DNA of 64,000 bases from Venturia oleaginea (GCA_013176395.1 JABMLP010000014.1:1426001-1490000), one strand, 5' to 3'; counted from the stretch's first letter, positions 11,842 to 23,613 are shown. A program made the numbers and translations. Notes: generated by a model not told the origin, from the sequence alone.

Positions 11842-14074
11842 ATGGCACGCAGCAGTGGGAATTCTGGCATAAAGAGGAATAAGAAGGCCTGCACAGAGTG
11901 CCGCCAACAAAAGGTTGATATACACCTGAGGCTCAAAATCGAGCCTGCCCATACTCACCGCCGTTTTAGGTTCGCTGTGATGCAACAATCGGGAACAATG
12001 ACCCGTGTACACGATGTCGGAAAATGCAACTGCGTTGTGTGATATCGGATCCATTCAAGCGTGAACACAAACGACAGTGGGTTGTCCAAGTTAAAGAGCA
12101 AAGAGCGAAGAACGGGCAATAACACGTATTTACAGGAGACTTTCTGAATTAGAACAAGAGACCATTGAGCTTCGCCAAAGGCTGGGACAAAGGGCCTCAT
12201 GGAGTGGTTCAGTCGCGACTCCTCCAGCCAGTGTTGAATCGGCGATATCTCACCAAATGAGCCCATTGCAGATGACTCCTTTGATGAATGGAAACAGAGC
12301 GCTGCCGCCAACTCGCATACAGCCTGTCATATTGCCTGTTGCTGACCACGCAAGTGAAGAACCACCGCCGCCTACTCCTCTACTCACTCAATCTCAGGCC
12401 TTGGAGGGTGTGGCAGTGTCTGCAGGTGTCATAGATGAGCTCTTTAAACTGTATGCTGACTCCCCAACTTTTCTGGAACGCTGTCGGCTGACGGATTCAG
12501 TTATTTTGATGATATGCATCATTTCCTTCCAATTCTGGATCCCCAAACGACTCCCAATGACATCTACCAGCGTTCGAACTTCCTGTTCTGGGCTATTATA
12601 GGCACTGCATCCAGGAATTATGACAGAGATCCGACTTTGTTGGACTGTGTTGGAGAGAAGATTTTGAACCTCGCGTTGATGACGATTCGCTATCCCAATG
12701 TTTATACAATCAAAGGTCTTTTACTCGTCATGACTTGGCCGCTTCCTCGAGCAGCTGGGACGACTGATGTCACGTATGCCATCAGTGGCTCTTTATTACA
12801 TATGGCCATACAAATAGGATTGCACATTCCAACATCGAGTCAAGACTTTTCCCGCGTCAAGGTCAATCTAACTGAAGCGGAAATTCGCAAAAGGGCTGAA
12901 CTATGGGGATTCTGCGTCCTTACGTATCAAAGGTATGATGCCGATCACTCTTATCAACCATTTCAATGCTAAAATCTACACAGATCTTGCAACTTCAAAG
13001 GCCATGCCCCAATTGCACTGATCGAAACTTACCAAGACTCTGATCAACGTTTCACTCTCTTCGGCCGAATCTCCCCCACACTCAGATTTCAGTTGAAGTT
13101 AAACGGCATGGCTACAAGGTGTACATCTGCATTGCAGCAGAATGGTCTGCGTGTTATGTCAAAAGATCAGGAGCACAGTCTCGACGTGCTAATCAGAGTC
13201 TTTGAAGCAAGTATCAAAGACGTCGAACCGGAGACGACATCAGGTATGCTATCATGTAACTCAATTCGCGCTATGATAAAAATGATTAACCATGTTTCCT
13301 CTAGAACTAGACAGGTTCTATCTCTACATGGCACGTTTGACCACTCAGGTTTTTCATCTCTATAAAGAACCCTCGAAGACTTTTCCCACATTCCTGATGA
13401 CCCGCATGTACAACAGTGCCTGTCTTGTCCTCCGTCATGTTGATCGGATGGACAATGATGGTACTATCAAGCTCGCTTCGGCCCCATTCTATTTCGTTTT
13501 TGCAGTATCATTGTCATCCTTCGTCATTCTACGACTGCTCAAAGGTAACGCGGCGGGGTACTTGGATGTAGAGAACGCCAAAGATACTTTCTTTCTGGGC
13601 GTCAACATAATGAAACGGCTGTCTGCGGAAAGCAGCGATACACCAGCTCGTCTCACCCTGATTCTCACTCAGCTCTGGAACAGCGAAAGAGCTTTTAAGA
13701 ACCCCGACGGCTCCCTCAATACAGCTCTCCGAATCCGGACCCGACTGGCCATGAGCCCAGCTTTCGATGCTATCTGGTGGTGGCGGGAGGAATTCGGAGG
13801 ACAACAAGGCGCCTACACGACGACGGCCGACAGCAAACCCGGATTCACAGAGCCCGCACCATTAGAACCGGCAGCTACGCCCAACCCAGCTGATATGAGC
13901 AACGGGTTCCCTGTTCCATTCGGTGGAGAGATCACTAGTTTCTTGGATGACCAGTTTCTTGCCGAGCTAGGTTGGACGCAAAGTGCGAACTTTCTGTATC
14001 CTCCCATGGTCGGTCCTGGGCCATACGGAGACAACTGGTACAGTCCGACAGATGTCAATGGATTTGCCGTATGA
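11842..14074 (+). CDS. Zn(II)2Cys6 transcription factor, fungal-specific
   Basis: Six exons: 11842-11913, 11970-12076, 12136-12450, 12501-12932, 12984-13243, 13305-14074, which keep frame throughout and give 651 residues. The binuclear cluster runs from Cys17 to Cys47 (C17, C20, C27, C37, C40, C47) and is interrupted by the first intron right after QQK. A short coiled coil (LSELEQETIELRQRLG) follows. The middle region starts YFDDMHHFLPILDPQ and contains SNFLFWAIIGTASRNYDRDP, typical of the fungal regulatory (MHR) domain of War1/Leu3-like regulators. The C-terminus is Pro/Asn-rich with a WWW patch, possibly activation-related. Nuclear DNA-binding regulator of unknown target; no cluster of co-regulated genes is visible beside it. 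Divergent from MLH1, which may be chance. Confidence 0.85.
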
Positions 14075-14859
14075 GGGTTGTTCTGAGGCAACCGCAGACC
14101 TGTTTGGAATGGGATGAAGACATTGACAACTCGGTCTTATGCACACTGGAAGGGGTTGGTTATCGGCATGGGTGGCTGCGCTGGTGGGCAAGATAAGCTC
14201 TTCATGCGAAATCCTCCCGTCGTGGTTGGTCAGACATGCCGAAAAGATCAGCCGCCCACACCGCCGCCACACGATTCCCCGCATGCATGAGGAAAATTTG
14301 CAATGGTCGCAGGACCCTTCATCGCAAAGCCGCGACCGGAGGCTGATTAACCGGTGCCGGTATCACCACGTGACTCTCACAAGCCGCAATCGCGAAAGGC
14401 GCAAGCAAGCTAAACAAACCACTACATTTGTATCTGCTCATCTCCTATTCGAATTCAATATGCTCTACGCGAGAGCAGCGGCTATCACAGATCACCCGAC
14501 AAGCGGTAGTGGCTGACTTCAATTGCATGTCCATGCTGATGGTACGTACACATGTATCCAGCAACGACCATGGCAGCTAACATACTCAGCATCAGGGTCG
14601 AATACGTTTTGACACGTCCAGTTCAAGATTAACATCGATAAGTTTATGGCAATTTAGAAAGAATGAATCGCCAAAAATTTATCCATATCAATCCCGAGCC
14701 GAAGGGCTTCTGCTGGACATGTAACTTCGGCCGCCAAACATTCTAGGAAGGAATGAGTGACCCCACCAAGTTCACCTCATCGCCGCGGCGACACTAAAGT
14801 GCTGCATCGTACAACGTCTTTCCAGCAACCATTACAACATCTTTCCAGCAATCATTACA
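14075..14859. other. Intergenic, nothing recognised
   Basis: Short overlapping frames only. Contains the 3-prime flank of the regulator gene and the upstream region of the next small gene, including a 22-23-bp near-duplicate around tttccagcaatcattacaa just before the next ATG. Confidence 0.5.
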
Positions 14860-15399
14860 ATGTCGGATCAAGAACTAGTATACATCCACAGGGAGCTATT
14901 GGAGGCGGCAGAAAAGCATTCCCGCGGACATTGGACAGCAGTAAGTTCAAGTCTCGATACTGCCCGTTTATTGAACCGCATCCAGGCCTTGAAGCAAGCC
15001 CAACAGCCACTAGAAGATCTCCTAATGCATCTGCAAGACCATTATCACGAAGTCGACGTCGAAAATGTGGTGCTCGCGAGAATAGACTGCCACCTCCTCC
15101 TTTGGCAATATCATGACCAATTCGAGAACCGCGATCCAGATCCAAATGTTGAGTCTGCAAGGCAAGAGAAAAACTCGCATCACCGATGGCACGTTGATGA
15201 ATTGCAACGGCAGCTAGATGGAGGGCAGGATGGAGCTGGTGGTCTTACTTTCGATATTTATGGAAGCAATCGCAATGCCATGTTTTCCAAACTGAGCAAG
15301 TTTGTTGAAAAGGAATTGGAAAAGACGCCGAAGAGGCGGGAGGTGCAGAGCTGGGTCGATGGGGTGGCAAGGGCAGGGGCAGCCGCACCTGATGCTTGA
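14860..15399 (+). CDS. Hypothetical protein, 179 aa, mostly helical
   Basis: Single-exon frame starting MSDQELVYIH with a clean stop. The composition is balanced and charged (rich in H, Q, E, D), with helix-forming segments such as AEKHSRGHWTAVSSSLD and LQDHYHEVDVENVVL, and no signal peptide or membrane segment. I recognise no domain. Support comes from length, codon-like composition and a start context with A at -3, not from homology. The opposite-strand frames are shorter and hydrophobic in a random-looking way. Confidence 0.55.
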   Translation: MSDQELVYIHRELLEAAEKHSRGHWTAVSSSLDTARLLNRIQALKQAQQPLEDLLMHLQDHYHEVDVENVVLARIDCHLLLWQYHDQFENRDPDPNVESARQEKNSHHRWHVDELQRQLDGGQDGAGGLTFDIYGSNRNAMFSKLSKFVEKELEKTPKRREVQSWVDGVARAGAAAPDA

Positions 15400-15701
15400 A
15401 CTGGTTGAGAATGTGTGAAGTGAGAGGGATGTTGACATTCTTTTGGCGCGATGCAAGAATTAGTTTCTGGAGATTCATCAACGTCGAGATCGTTATTTGG
15501 ATGGAGGATTGGTGGGTCGGCTGTGGGAAGAAAGGAAGAAACGTTTGGACGGTATACGCGTAGGGATTAAACGAATGCTTCTCGATCTTCTCTTCTTATA
15601 TTTCCCTGTGACCCTCTCTTCCTTCCATTCAACAGCTACGAAATAAATCATCTTCGTGAAACTTATCCGATAACCCCTCTATCCCCTCCATCTTCCTAGC
15701 T
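15400..15701. other. Intergenic up to the transposon island
   Basis: No gene seen. The repeat copy that opens the transposon island begins at about 15702. Confidence 0.5.
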
Positions 15702-16398
15702 TAGGGTGGGCTTACTTCGTGTGCATATAACTTGTGCTTGATTGTATCTAAGTAAAAGGTCGATACTGCAGTAGGTTGAAGAAGCTCCTATGTGAGAAAC
15801 ATAACATGAGATAACCACGAAGAGAGAAAGGAAAGTCCGTCCAAAGTCCTCACTATATACCCTTCTGGTTCTGGGTGCCAAGGTGTATTCCCACACTTCT
15901 TGGCTTTTTCCCACACTTCCCACACCTGTAAGCCTTGCCCAGACCTGTGGGAAACTGTGAGAATATCACGTGACTCCTGCACGTACTAGTTAGTTATTCT
16001 TCTTTAGAACTGACTCCGTCGCACCAGGCTCATCTTGTACGACCGAAGGATTCCCCTCTATCCTTAGTCCTAACAACAACTTCTTGTCATCCAACCATTC
16101 TTTACGGTTCCTGTCTTTCCTGCTCTTCAGCCTTGAGGTGATCTGTAACACTACCCTCCCCTCCATAGGTTGTTGTCCCGAAACCTTGTCTTTGCTTATT
16201 GATTACCTGACGTCCTGTCCCGGTACTTAAAGTTCGTGAACTCCCTGGGGTCCGTATATTATCCTTCATCAATCCTCTAACCATGCCAAAGGCGTCGTCT
16301 TCAAAACTGTCTCGCTCCTCCCGTGCCTCGCGCATCTGGTTTTCTGGCAACAACATGCCTTTGACTTGCAAACGCTGTCGCTCTTCCAACCTCGAGTG
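15702..16398 (-). repeat. Left arm of a large palindrome (transposon fragment)
   Basis: A 697-bp segment. Its inner 199 bp (16200-16398) is the inverted copy of 16409-16607, and its outer 435 bp (15702-16136) is the inverted copy of 22645-23060. Read on the minus strand it looks like the 3-prime part of a transposon: an open frame ends near 16102 (last residues EEQERQEP), followed by about 400 bp of non-coding sequence with tata-like and pyrimidine-rich stretches. I cannot name the parent family. Its last part, around 16080-16150, also recurs at 25672-25735. Confidence 0.8.
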
Positions 16399-16408
16399 TT
16401 CGATGTGG
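16399..16408. other. Loop of the palindrome
   Basis: Ten unpaired bases, ttcgatgtgg, separate the two 199-bp arms. Confidence 0.85.
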
Positions 16409-16607
16409 CACTCAAGGTTGGAAGAGCGACAGCGTTTGCAAGTCAAAGGCATGTTGTTGCCAGAAAACCAGATGCGCGAGGCACGGGAGGAGCGAGACAG
16501 TTTTGAAGACGACGCCTTTGGCATGGTTAGAGGATTGATGAAGGATAATATACGGACCCCAGGGAGTTCACGAACCTTAAGTACCGGGACAGGACGTCAG
16601 GTGATCA
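16409..16607 (+). repeat. Right inner arm of the palindrome
   Basis: Inverted copy of 16200-16398 with only three mismatches in 199 positions. Because of the symmetry, a peptide frame beginning MPKASSSKLSRSSRAS is encoded on both strands, starting at 16283 on plus and 16524 on minus. These mirrored frames are a by-product of the palindrome and not evidence of two genes. Confidence 0.9.
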
Positions 16608-16866
16608 GGGTCGATGCCACACCCTTGGGTATTTGAATCTGCGTGACTAGTTATTATAGACGGTAATAGTAAGCACTAGAAATTCTGCGTTGTATAACGC
16701 GTAGATTCCTTCGGAGTCGCGTTGTGGGTGGAGCGACACACAAAGGGCGATCAACCAAAGTGTACACATCACGACAACCCAAGAACGACAGCACACGCAA
16801 TAGGTACCCAACTACATCAAATCGAACTCGAAATACTTGACACAACCTCGAAAGAAAGAGATACAG

Positions 16867-18226
16867 ATGTCTCCAATAGAAGGACCGACCACGCCGCTGC
16901 AGAAAAGAAGCGCGCCGACCACGCCTCCAACGATGGCAAAGCCAACCGGCCCAACCCTACGACAGTCAACTATAGCAAGCAAAGGCAGGACAGCATTGAT
17001 ATTAGACGGCTCCCAGAACTTGCAGAAACACATTGAGGTAGCCAAAGTACCAAAGGCTAAACCACAGCGTTCGGCACAAGTACCTGAGGTGAACGGGGAA
17101 AAACCAATTATGGAGGTACTTAAATCTTAGTCCAGCTCCAGGACGAAACGAAACGCAATAGAAAGGTTATCGAAGACCGCCAGAGCACTATCCAGCAACG
17201 AGATGAAGTGTTCCAGAACGAGATAAAAGATTTAAAGGAACAGTTCCTCCAGGAAACTCAGCAGCTTAAGAAGCAACTACTCCAAGAAACCCAACAGCTG
17301 AAAGAAGATAATCGTGCGCTTCAAGCCCAACTGTCACAGGCAAGCTCGCTAACAAGCTCGCTAACAAGCTCACCAACAAGGTCCTATGCCACCGTAGCCA
17401 GAACCAGCTCCCTGACCCCATCGACCTCCGTCAGTCAGCAAGCAAGCAATGCGAGCGCATTATCAAACAGAAAACCGGGCTTCACCATTAACTTCACCCG
17501 CGCCCACACACACATTGACCTCACAAACCCTATTGAGATAAAAGAGAGAGTGAAGAATGCCATTGCGGCAGGGCAAGCTACAGAGAACACACAGATTGCA
17601 GGAATAAAGAAAATTGGTAGAGAAACAAAACTTGTCCGAGTCGTCCTCAGGTCAGAGGAGGACGAGCAGGTAATACGGCAGAACCAGGAGCAATGGCTCA
17701 AGTTCTTCCCTGGCGCATCTATCCAAGGCGAGAAGTGGTACCCTGTCAAGGTCGATCGCTGGACAAAATGGCCATTCTGAACGAAGATCGAATCACGCTG
17801 AAAAGCAGCCTAAAAGCGGACATATCTGAGGAGAACAACGTCATCATCACAAATATTTCTATGCTTTGCAAACCTGACCCATACAAGAACTACTGCTCAA
17901 TCCTTATGTACCTCAGCTCTAAGATGGAGGCTGACAGAGCGCTGAAGCAGCTCGAGATTGGTGGAGAACTAGCCCGGTTCAGCCCGTACGAGTATCGACC
18001 AAGACCGAGACGATGCTACCAATGCCAACAGTTTGGACACATGAGCACACGGTGCAACAATGAGCTGACGTGTGCTTACTGCGCGTGCATCGGGCACGAA
18101 GCGCAGGACTGTGTAGAGCAGCATCCCAAATGCAGCTACTGTGGAGACGCTCACCGAGCAACGGACACAGGATGCCCTAAATACAAGAAGGCGATGGAAC
18201 AGACCCGAGCGCGTTATCAATGTTAA
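16867..18226 (+). pseudogene. LINE ORF1 (gag-like RNA-binding protein), frameshifted
   Basis: Starts with MSPIEGPTTPLQKRS at 16867 and stops at 17130. The frame resumes in another register with a heptad-rich coiled coil (repeated FLQETQQLK units, about 17208-17300), runs to 17780, and then shifts again near 17760 into the final frame. That last part carries three zinc-knuckle-like motifs (CYQCQQFGHMSTRC, CAYCACIGHEAQDC, CSYCGDAHRATDTGC). Such proteins bind LINE RNA in a ribonucleoprotein. At least two frame breaks make this a pseudogene. Its stop overlaps the ORF2 start (18220-18226). Confidence 0.8.
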
Positions 18227-21200
18227 GTACAACTAATGCGACAACAAGAGGACATTTCAACGTGCTTTCATACAACACAGGGAAGAGGAAAGAGACGCTG
18301 CCTAGTCTACTCAACGATGAATCTATTAGAAATTTTGACGCGCTGCTAATACAAGAACCACACTGCTTCAAAACGCAGACAGGGCGGGTGATGGCAGCGC
18401 CTGCAACAAACAGCAATTTTGTTCAGGTTTTCCCAACATGCTCCAGAGACAACACATGGCCTATCCGATCGATGATATGGGCCCGGAAAACGTTCGACTA
18501 CAAACACATCCCGATTGCGTCCCCCGACATCACGGCAATCCTCATCAAAACTCAAGAAAAGGTAATCTTCACAGCTTCGGTGTACGTGCCATCCGCAGAA
18601 GCACACCGAGAGCGGGACAGGACCGCAGTGATAGAACGGCTTCAGCTGATAGAAGATGCAATCAAAGATACAGCAGAAGAGCTTAGACACGAACCGGAAT
18701 TTCTTATTACTGGTGATTCCAATCGACACGACCAGCTATGGGGAGGCGAAGAAGTAGCAGAAACAATGCGACAGGATGAAGCAGACGCCATCGTTGAGTA
18801 TATGGCGGCCTATCAGCTCTCTAATCTCGTTCCCAGGGGAGAGGCTACACTCTATGGAACGGAAGTAAGCAGTACTATTGACCTCTTCCTCACCTCACCG
18901 GCCCTTACCAACAGCTTGGTACGCTGTGGGTTCCACGCAAACGATCACGGATCCGATCACCGGCCCATCAGTGCGACATTAGCCATAACATACTTGGAGG
19001 AGACCACGACACCCAGACGGCTTTACAAAATGCAGACTGGGATCGCATCTGCCAGGAGGTAGAACACGCAAAGCGGCGGCAAGCATTCACCCAACCTGAA
19101 GGGAATGCAGACACAAACGTGGACAATATGCTACAACAATTGATGGAAGTAGTAGTGCCTACAATCGAGCAACACGTTCCTATTGCAAAACCGTCTCCGT
19201 ACCAAAAACCATGGTGGAACCCATATCTCACCGACCTACGCAAGGAGTACACACGTTAGAAGGCAGCTATGCAGAGAAGTTACGTCAAGCAGATGGATGG
19301 CCGAAACGAACGCTATTACACACCAAACACTACAGCGGCTCCGAAGAGAAGCTAGAGAAGCTCAAAACACGTACCATCGGGCAATCCGATCGGAAAGAAA
19401 CACTCATTGGAAGGACTTTCTGGACGATGCTGAGAATGTGTGGAAGGCCGCTAAGTATCTTGACACAGAGAGTACCTCCTCTTTTGCAAAGATTACAGAA
19501 CTAGCGAGGCCAAACTCTGATGACACAACTGATAGTAAAGAAGAAATTGGGTCTATCCTGCTGCAAGCCTTCCTTCCCCCGGCGGCTGAGGTGATCGAGC
19601 CAGAACCAGCAGCAGGGCAGCGAGCAACACAACCCCCATCACCAGCACTAACAAAATACGAAATCGAAGTAGCGATCATGGGCATGAAAGCACACAATGC
19701 ACCAGGCCTAGACGGTCTACCCGCGGTTCTATGGCAACAGCTCTGGCCAGTGCTCCAAGACGAGATAGCGACATTGTTTCAAGCGTCTATGACACAAGGT
19801 ATCCTCCCATCGCAGTGGGAATGCGCGCGAATCCTACCACTTCGAAAGCCAGCAAAAGACGACTACACACAGCCAAACGCGTATCGACCAATCTCCTTGT
19901 TAGCAACCCTAGGGAAAGCACTCGAGGCCGTAGTCGCCACACGCATCTCCTACCTAGCTGAAGAACATGGCCTCCTGCCGGAGAATAATTTTGGGGCTCG
20001 TGAGCAACGCAGTACAGAACAAGCACTGCTCCCCCTCACCGACCGTATCAAACAGGCGCGAATAAGACGCCGAGTCCTTAGCCTGCTCAGCTTTGATGTC
20101 AAAGGAGCGTACAACGGGGTCAACAAAGAGGTAATCTTGGCCAGACTGCGAAGACGACGTATCCCAGAGGAGCTTGTTCGTTGGATTGAGAATTTCTGCT
20201 CAGGCAGGAGAGCAAGCATTGCAGTGAACGGGCAGAGCAGTGAGGAAGTGGATCTGCCCTCTCCAGGGCTGCCTCAAGGCTCACCTCTATCCCCAATACT
20301 CTACCTCTTCTTCAATGCTGACTTGGTAGAAAGAAAGATCAGTCGTCACCAAGACGCAATTGCGTACGTGGACGACTACTCGTTATGGGTCACCGGCCCA
20401 AATGCGGAGGAAAATACCCGGGTGCTTCAAGAGACAGTGATACCAAAAGCGGAGCAGTGGGAACGCCGCAGTGGAGCTACATTTGAGCCCCAAAAGACAG
20501 CCTTCATTCACTTTACACCAAGCGCGGAAAGGCTGTCAACGACGCCAATTCAAATCGGAGGCTGCTTGGTGGTGCCAAGCTCCTCCGTCAAGCTCCTGGG
20601 TGTTATCCTCGACCAGAAATTGAAGTTCCATCTACAGGCCGCCAGAGCAGCTACAAAGGGAGACAATGCAGCAATTCGGCTAAAGAGACTGAATGGCCTC
20701 CGGACCAAGCAGGCGCGGCAGCTATTTGAAGCAACAGTGGCTTCAGTTGTTGACTACGCATCATCAGTCTGGGCGACAGCGCTGAACGCCAAGGATACAT
20801 GCTTGCTTGAACGACACCAAAGATGGGGGGCACAAGCCATTGTTGAATGTTTCCGAACTACAGCGTTGGACATTGCGCAGTCTGAGGCGTCAATTGGGAT
20901 CTTCCACCAACGACAGACAGGGAAATGAATAGGCCTGTGGGTCAAGCTAAATACATTACCAGAGCGCCACCCATTGAGGTTCAGCATCAAGGCAGTACAT
21001 CAATCATTCAAGCTTCGCTCGTCACTGGACCTGTTAGCAGACAGGTTTGCAGGAATCAACATGTCTCAGATTGAGACTGTCACACCATTTGCAAAAGCAC
21101 CATGGCTTGACGGGCCGTGTGTGATTATCGAAGAACGCGATGAAGCTATAAAACCCACCGCAATACAAGGTAGAGATGAAGTCCACTGCTACACCGACGG

Positions 21201-22115
21201 CTCTGGTAGAAATGGCATCCTGGGGACAGGTATGGTGTATATTCTACCAGACGAGAACCGGACCACACTTGGGCAGTACGCAACAACAGGATTGGTAGCA
21301 AACGGCAATGTTTACGCGACAGAGCTGAAGGCAATCAGTACTGCTCTAAGCCAACTGGCAGTGTGGACAATGATCCCGCTAGAAGGAAAACTCACCATCT
21401 TCTCGGACAACCAGAGTGTGCTGAAGAGCATCCGCAAGCCAAGACAGCAGTCAGGCCAGCACATTATCAAGGACATCTTGTCAGCCACGCAGCGATTACA
21501 TCAGGCAATCAGTACTGCTCTAAGCCAACTGGCAGTGTGGACAATGATCCCGCTAGAAGGAAAACTCACCATCTTCTCGGACAACCAGAGTGCGCTGAAG
21601 AGCATCCGCAAGCCAAGACAGCAGTCAGGCCAGCACATTATCAAGGACATCTTGTCAGCCACGCAGCGATTACATCAAAAGGGTATCACCGTGGTTCTCC
21701 GATGGATCCCAGCACACTCTGGCATCAAGGAAACGAGGCGGCAGACAGAATAGCTAAAAGAAGTGCTAAAGCAGGGAGCGCAGTCCCGTCAGGATACGAC
21801 TACGCTCGGCACTGATTAGGCAAGTAAAGAAGAGCTGTCAGCCAAGCGACAAACTACTGCGAGGAGGGAGATTCACTAAATCTATTGATGCTGCCATCCC
21901 TGGAAAACACACGCGCACCATCTACAATCAGCTATCCAAAACGGAGGCTCAATTACTAGCTCAATTACGAACGTCTCACTGTCGGCTGAACAAGTACCTG
22001 AACCGAATCGGAGCGGCGGAATCACCATTGTGCGAAGAATGCGGAGTCGTGAAAAGCGTGCAGTATTTCCTACTCGATTGCAAACGATGGAGCGAGCAAC
22101 GACGGCTCTTGCGAT
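18220..22115 (+). pseudogene. LINE ORF2 (endonuclease-RT-RNase H), broken
   Basis: Domains in order: endonuclease/exonuclease/phosphatase fold (NVLSYNTGKRK, LLIQEPHC, ITGDSNRHD, GSDHRPIS; 18250-18990), reverse transcriptase (NAYRPISLL, GLPQGSPLSPILY, catalytic IAYVDDYSLWV near 20360), RNase H (VHCYTDGSG, ATELKAIS, FSDNQS; 21180-21730) and a C-terminal Cys/His motif (near 21975-22070). Breaks seen: a frameshift near 19030, a stop and frameshift near 19257, a TGA stop at 20926-20928 and a frameshift near 21726. The RNase H region also contains an exact-length 174-bp duplication. The YVDD motif itself is kept. Confidence 0.85.
21331..21678 (+). repeat. 174-bp tandem duplication inside LINE RNase H
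   Basis: Bases 21331-21504 and 21505-21678 are adjacent, nearly identical copies, with one gtg/gcg difference (V/A). 174 is divisible by three, so 58 codons, including the FSDNQS catalytic segment, are repeated in frame. Confidence 0.9.
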
Positions 22116-22295
22116 AAACGACCGAGCCAAGGAGCGACGTCTCCTATCTATTAGGAGGCCGCTCAACACTTACAAACAGAAGAGGAGAGATGATCGATGG
22201 TCCAAAATGGAAGCCAGATGTAGCAGCAGTACGAGAGACAATTGCGTTCGTAGACGCTACCAAACGATTCAGCCGAGAGACGGAGTAGTCTCGAA

Positions 22296-22322
22296 CAAAA
22301 CCAAAACCAAAACCAAAACCAA
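22296..22322. repeat. AAAACC microsatellite
   Basis: Four copies of aaaacc near the end of the LINE coding part. Confidence 0.85.
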
Positions 22323-22644
22323 CTCCGAGCATGTGGACTCACTCATCAAGATAGTACCCATGCAAGCAGCAATCCTAGATCCGATACCCCCTTTTTACTA
22401 ACCGCCAATATCTGATCCCATCAGTCTATTGGCCAACGGTAAGTTGCGCCTTTCGTTTTTGTTGTTGTTTCTGGAGTTCTGGTCAATTTGATAATTCAGT
22501 ATGTTGAAAAGATGCTATACAAAAATAAATGTTTGAGGTTGGAATGAAGGGAGAGTTGACAGTTGGAAACAATGTATAATAGACAATCGGTAGTGTCCCC
22601 TGGAGCCATACTGGCCCGACGGGTGTATTGAATCCATCCATCCA

Positions 22645-23060
22645 TCAAGGCTGAAGAGCAGGAAAAACAGGAACCGTAAAGAATGGTTGGATGACAAGAA
22701 GGACTGAGGATAGAGGAGAATCCTTTGGTCGTACAAGATGAGCCTGGTGCGACGGAGTCAGTCCTAAAGGAGAATAGTACGTGCAGGAGTCACGTGATAT
22801 TCCCACAGTTCCCACAGGTCTGGGCAAGGCTTACAGGTGTGGGAAGTGTGGGAAAAAGCCAAGAAGTGTTGGAATACACCTTGGCACCCAGAACCAGAAG
22901 GGTATATGGGGAGGACTTTGGATGGACTTTCCTTTCTCTCTTTGTGGTTATCTCATGTTATGTTTCTCACATAGGAGCTTCTTCAACCTACTACAGTAAC
23001 GACCTTTTACTTAGATACAATCAAGCACAAGTCATATGCACACGAAGCAAGCCCACCCCC
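22645..23060 (+). repeat. Outer right arm, inverted copy of 15702-16136
   Basis: Matches the left arm in inverted orientation from tcaaggctgaag to gcccaccc, with two deletions of about 8-10 bp and a scatter of substitutions. It begins abruptly inside what is coding sequence in the left copy, directly after the LINE tail, so it is truncated at that point. Confidence 0.85.
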
Positions 23061-23613
23061 AACATTCATACTAACCGACAAGCGTTCAGGATTGGTCTGA
23101 GGATCAAATCGGTTAGACGACAATTGAATTGGGAGATACATCGGACGGCTAGGATCTAGTGAGCCTCCACAGAACCTGAGCAAGGGAAGCTACTTAAGGT
23201 AAGTACTTCCAGACTAAAATTGCCCTTACCCTAAACCCGCGGACCAGATTAAGAGAACACAGGTGTCAAGAAGGTCTTGACATAATCAGCTGTGTTGAGA
23301 AACGAGTTCCCCGTAACAGTACGCTACGCTAATACTATACTAGAGGACTCTAAATTAGATTCTTTACTAAGCGTATAAAGAGCCTAGAATTCAATCCCCC
23401 TACCTTTAACCCTTCTACCATTACCTTATCTACCTCGCACCGAACGCTATTCAGTATTTCGTTACCCCGTCGACTTATTACCTACCTAACACGCTATTAG
23501 GGAAAGAATAGTAAGTTGAGGGGAAAAGCTTTAAAAGGATAAAGATACGAGGAGAAAGGTAGAAGCTATAGATATAAGGAAAAAGGGTAGGGCGGGGGAG
23601 AATGAAGGTAGGT
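23061..23613. other. TpA-rich decayed DNA
   Basis: No gene. From about 23300 to 23580 the sequence is rich in TA dinucleotides and short A/T runs with few open frames, resembling sequence mutated by repeat-induced point mutation (RIP). Confidence 0.5.

Larger units (their letters stand above)
16608..22644 (+). mobile_element. Non-LTR retrotransposon (LINE), Tad/I-like, defective
   Basis: About 6 kb, with ORF1 (coiled coil plus CCHC knuckles), ORF2 (apurinic-type endonuclease, reverse transcriptase, RNase H, C-terminal zinc motif), and a 3-prime part with AAAACC repeats and a terminal aatccatccatccatc run. The order EN-RT-RNase H with a knuckle-bearing ORF1 is typical of fungal Tad1 or I-like clades. 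Boundaries are set by the flanking palindrome: its right inner arm stops at 16607 and the outer arm resumes at 22645. No clear target-site duplication was found. Several frameshifts and stops show it is inactive. Confidence 0.85.

Noticed and set aside
16102..16524. Minus-strand gene mirrored by a plus-strand gene at 16283-16636
   Set aside because: The two frames are the same sequence read from the two arms of a palindrome; the part beyond the arm is a transposon 3-prime end.
15702..23060. A single giant DNA transposon with 430-bp terminal inverted repeats around a LINE-like cargo
   Set aside because: No target duplication at the outer ends, the inner palindrome is unexplained by that model, and the third copy at 25672 shows that the right copy is truncated at the LINE border.
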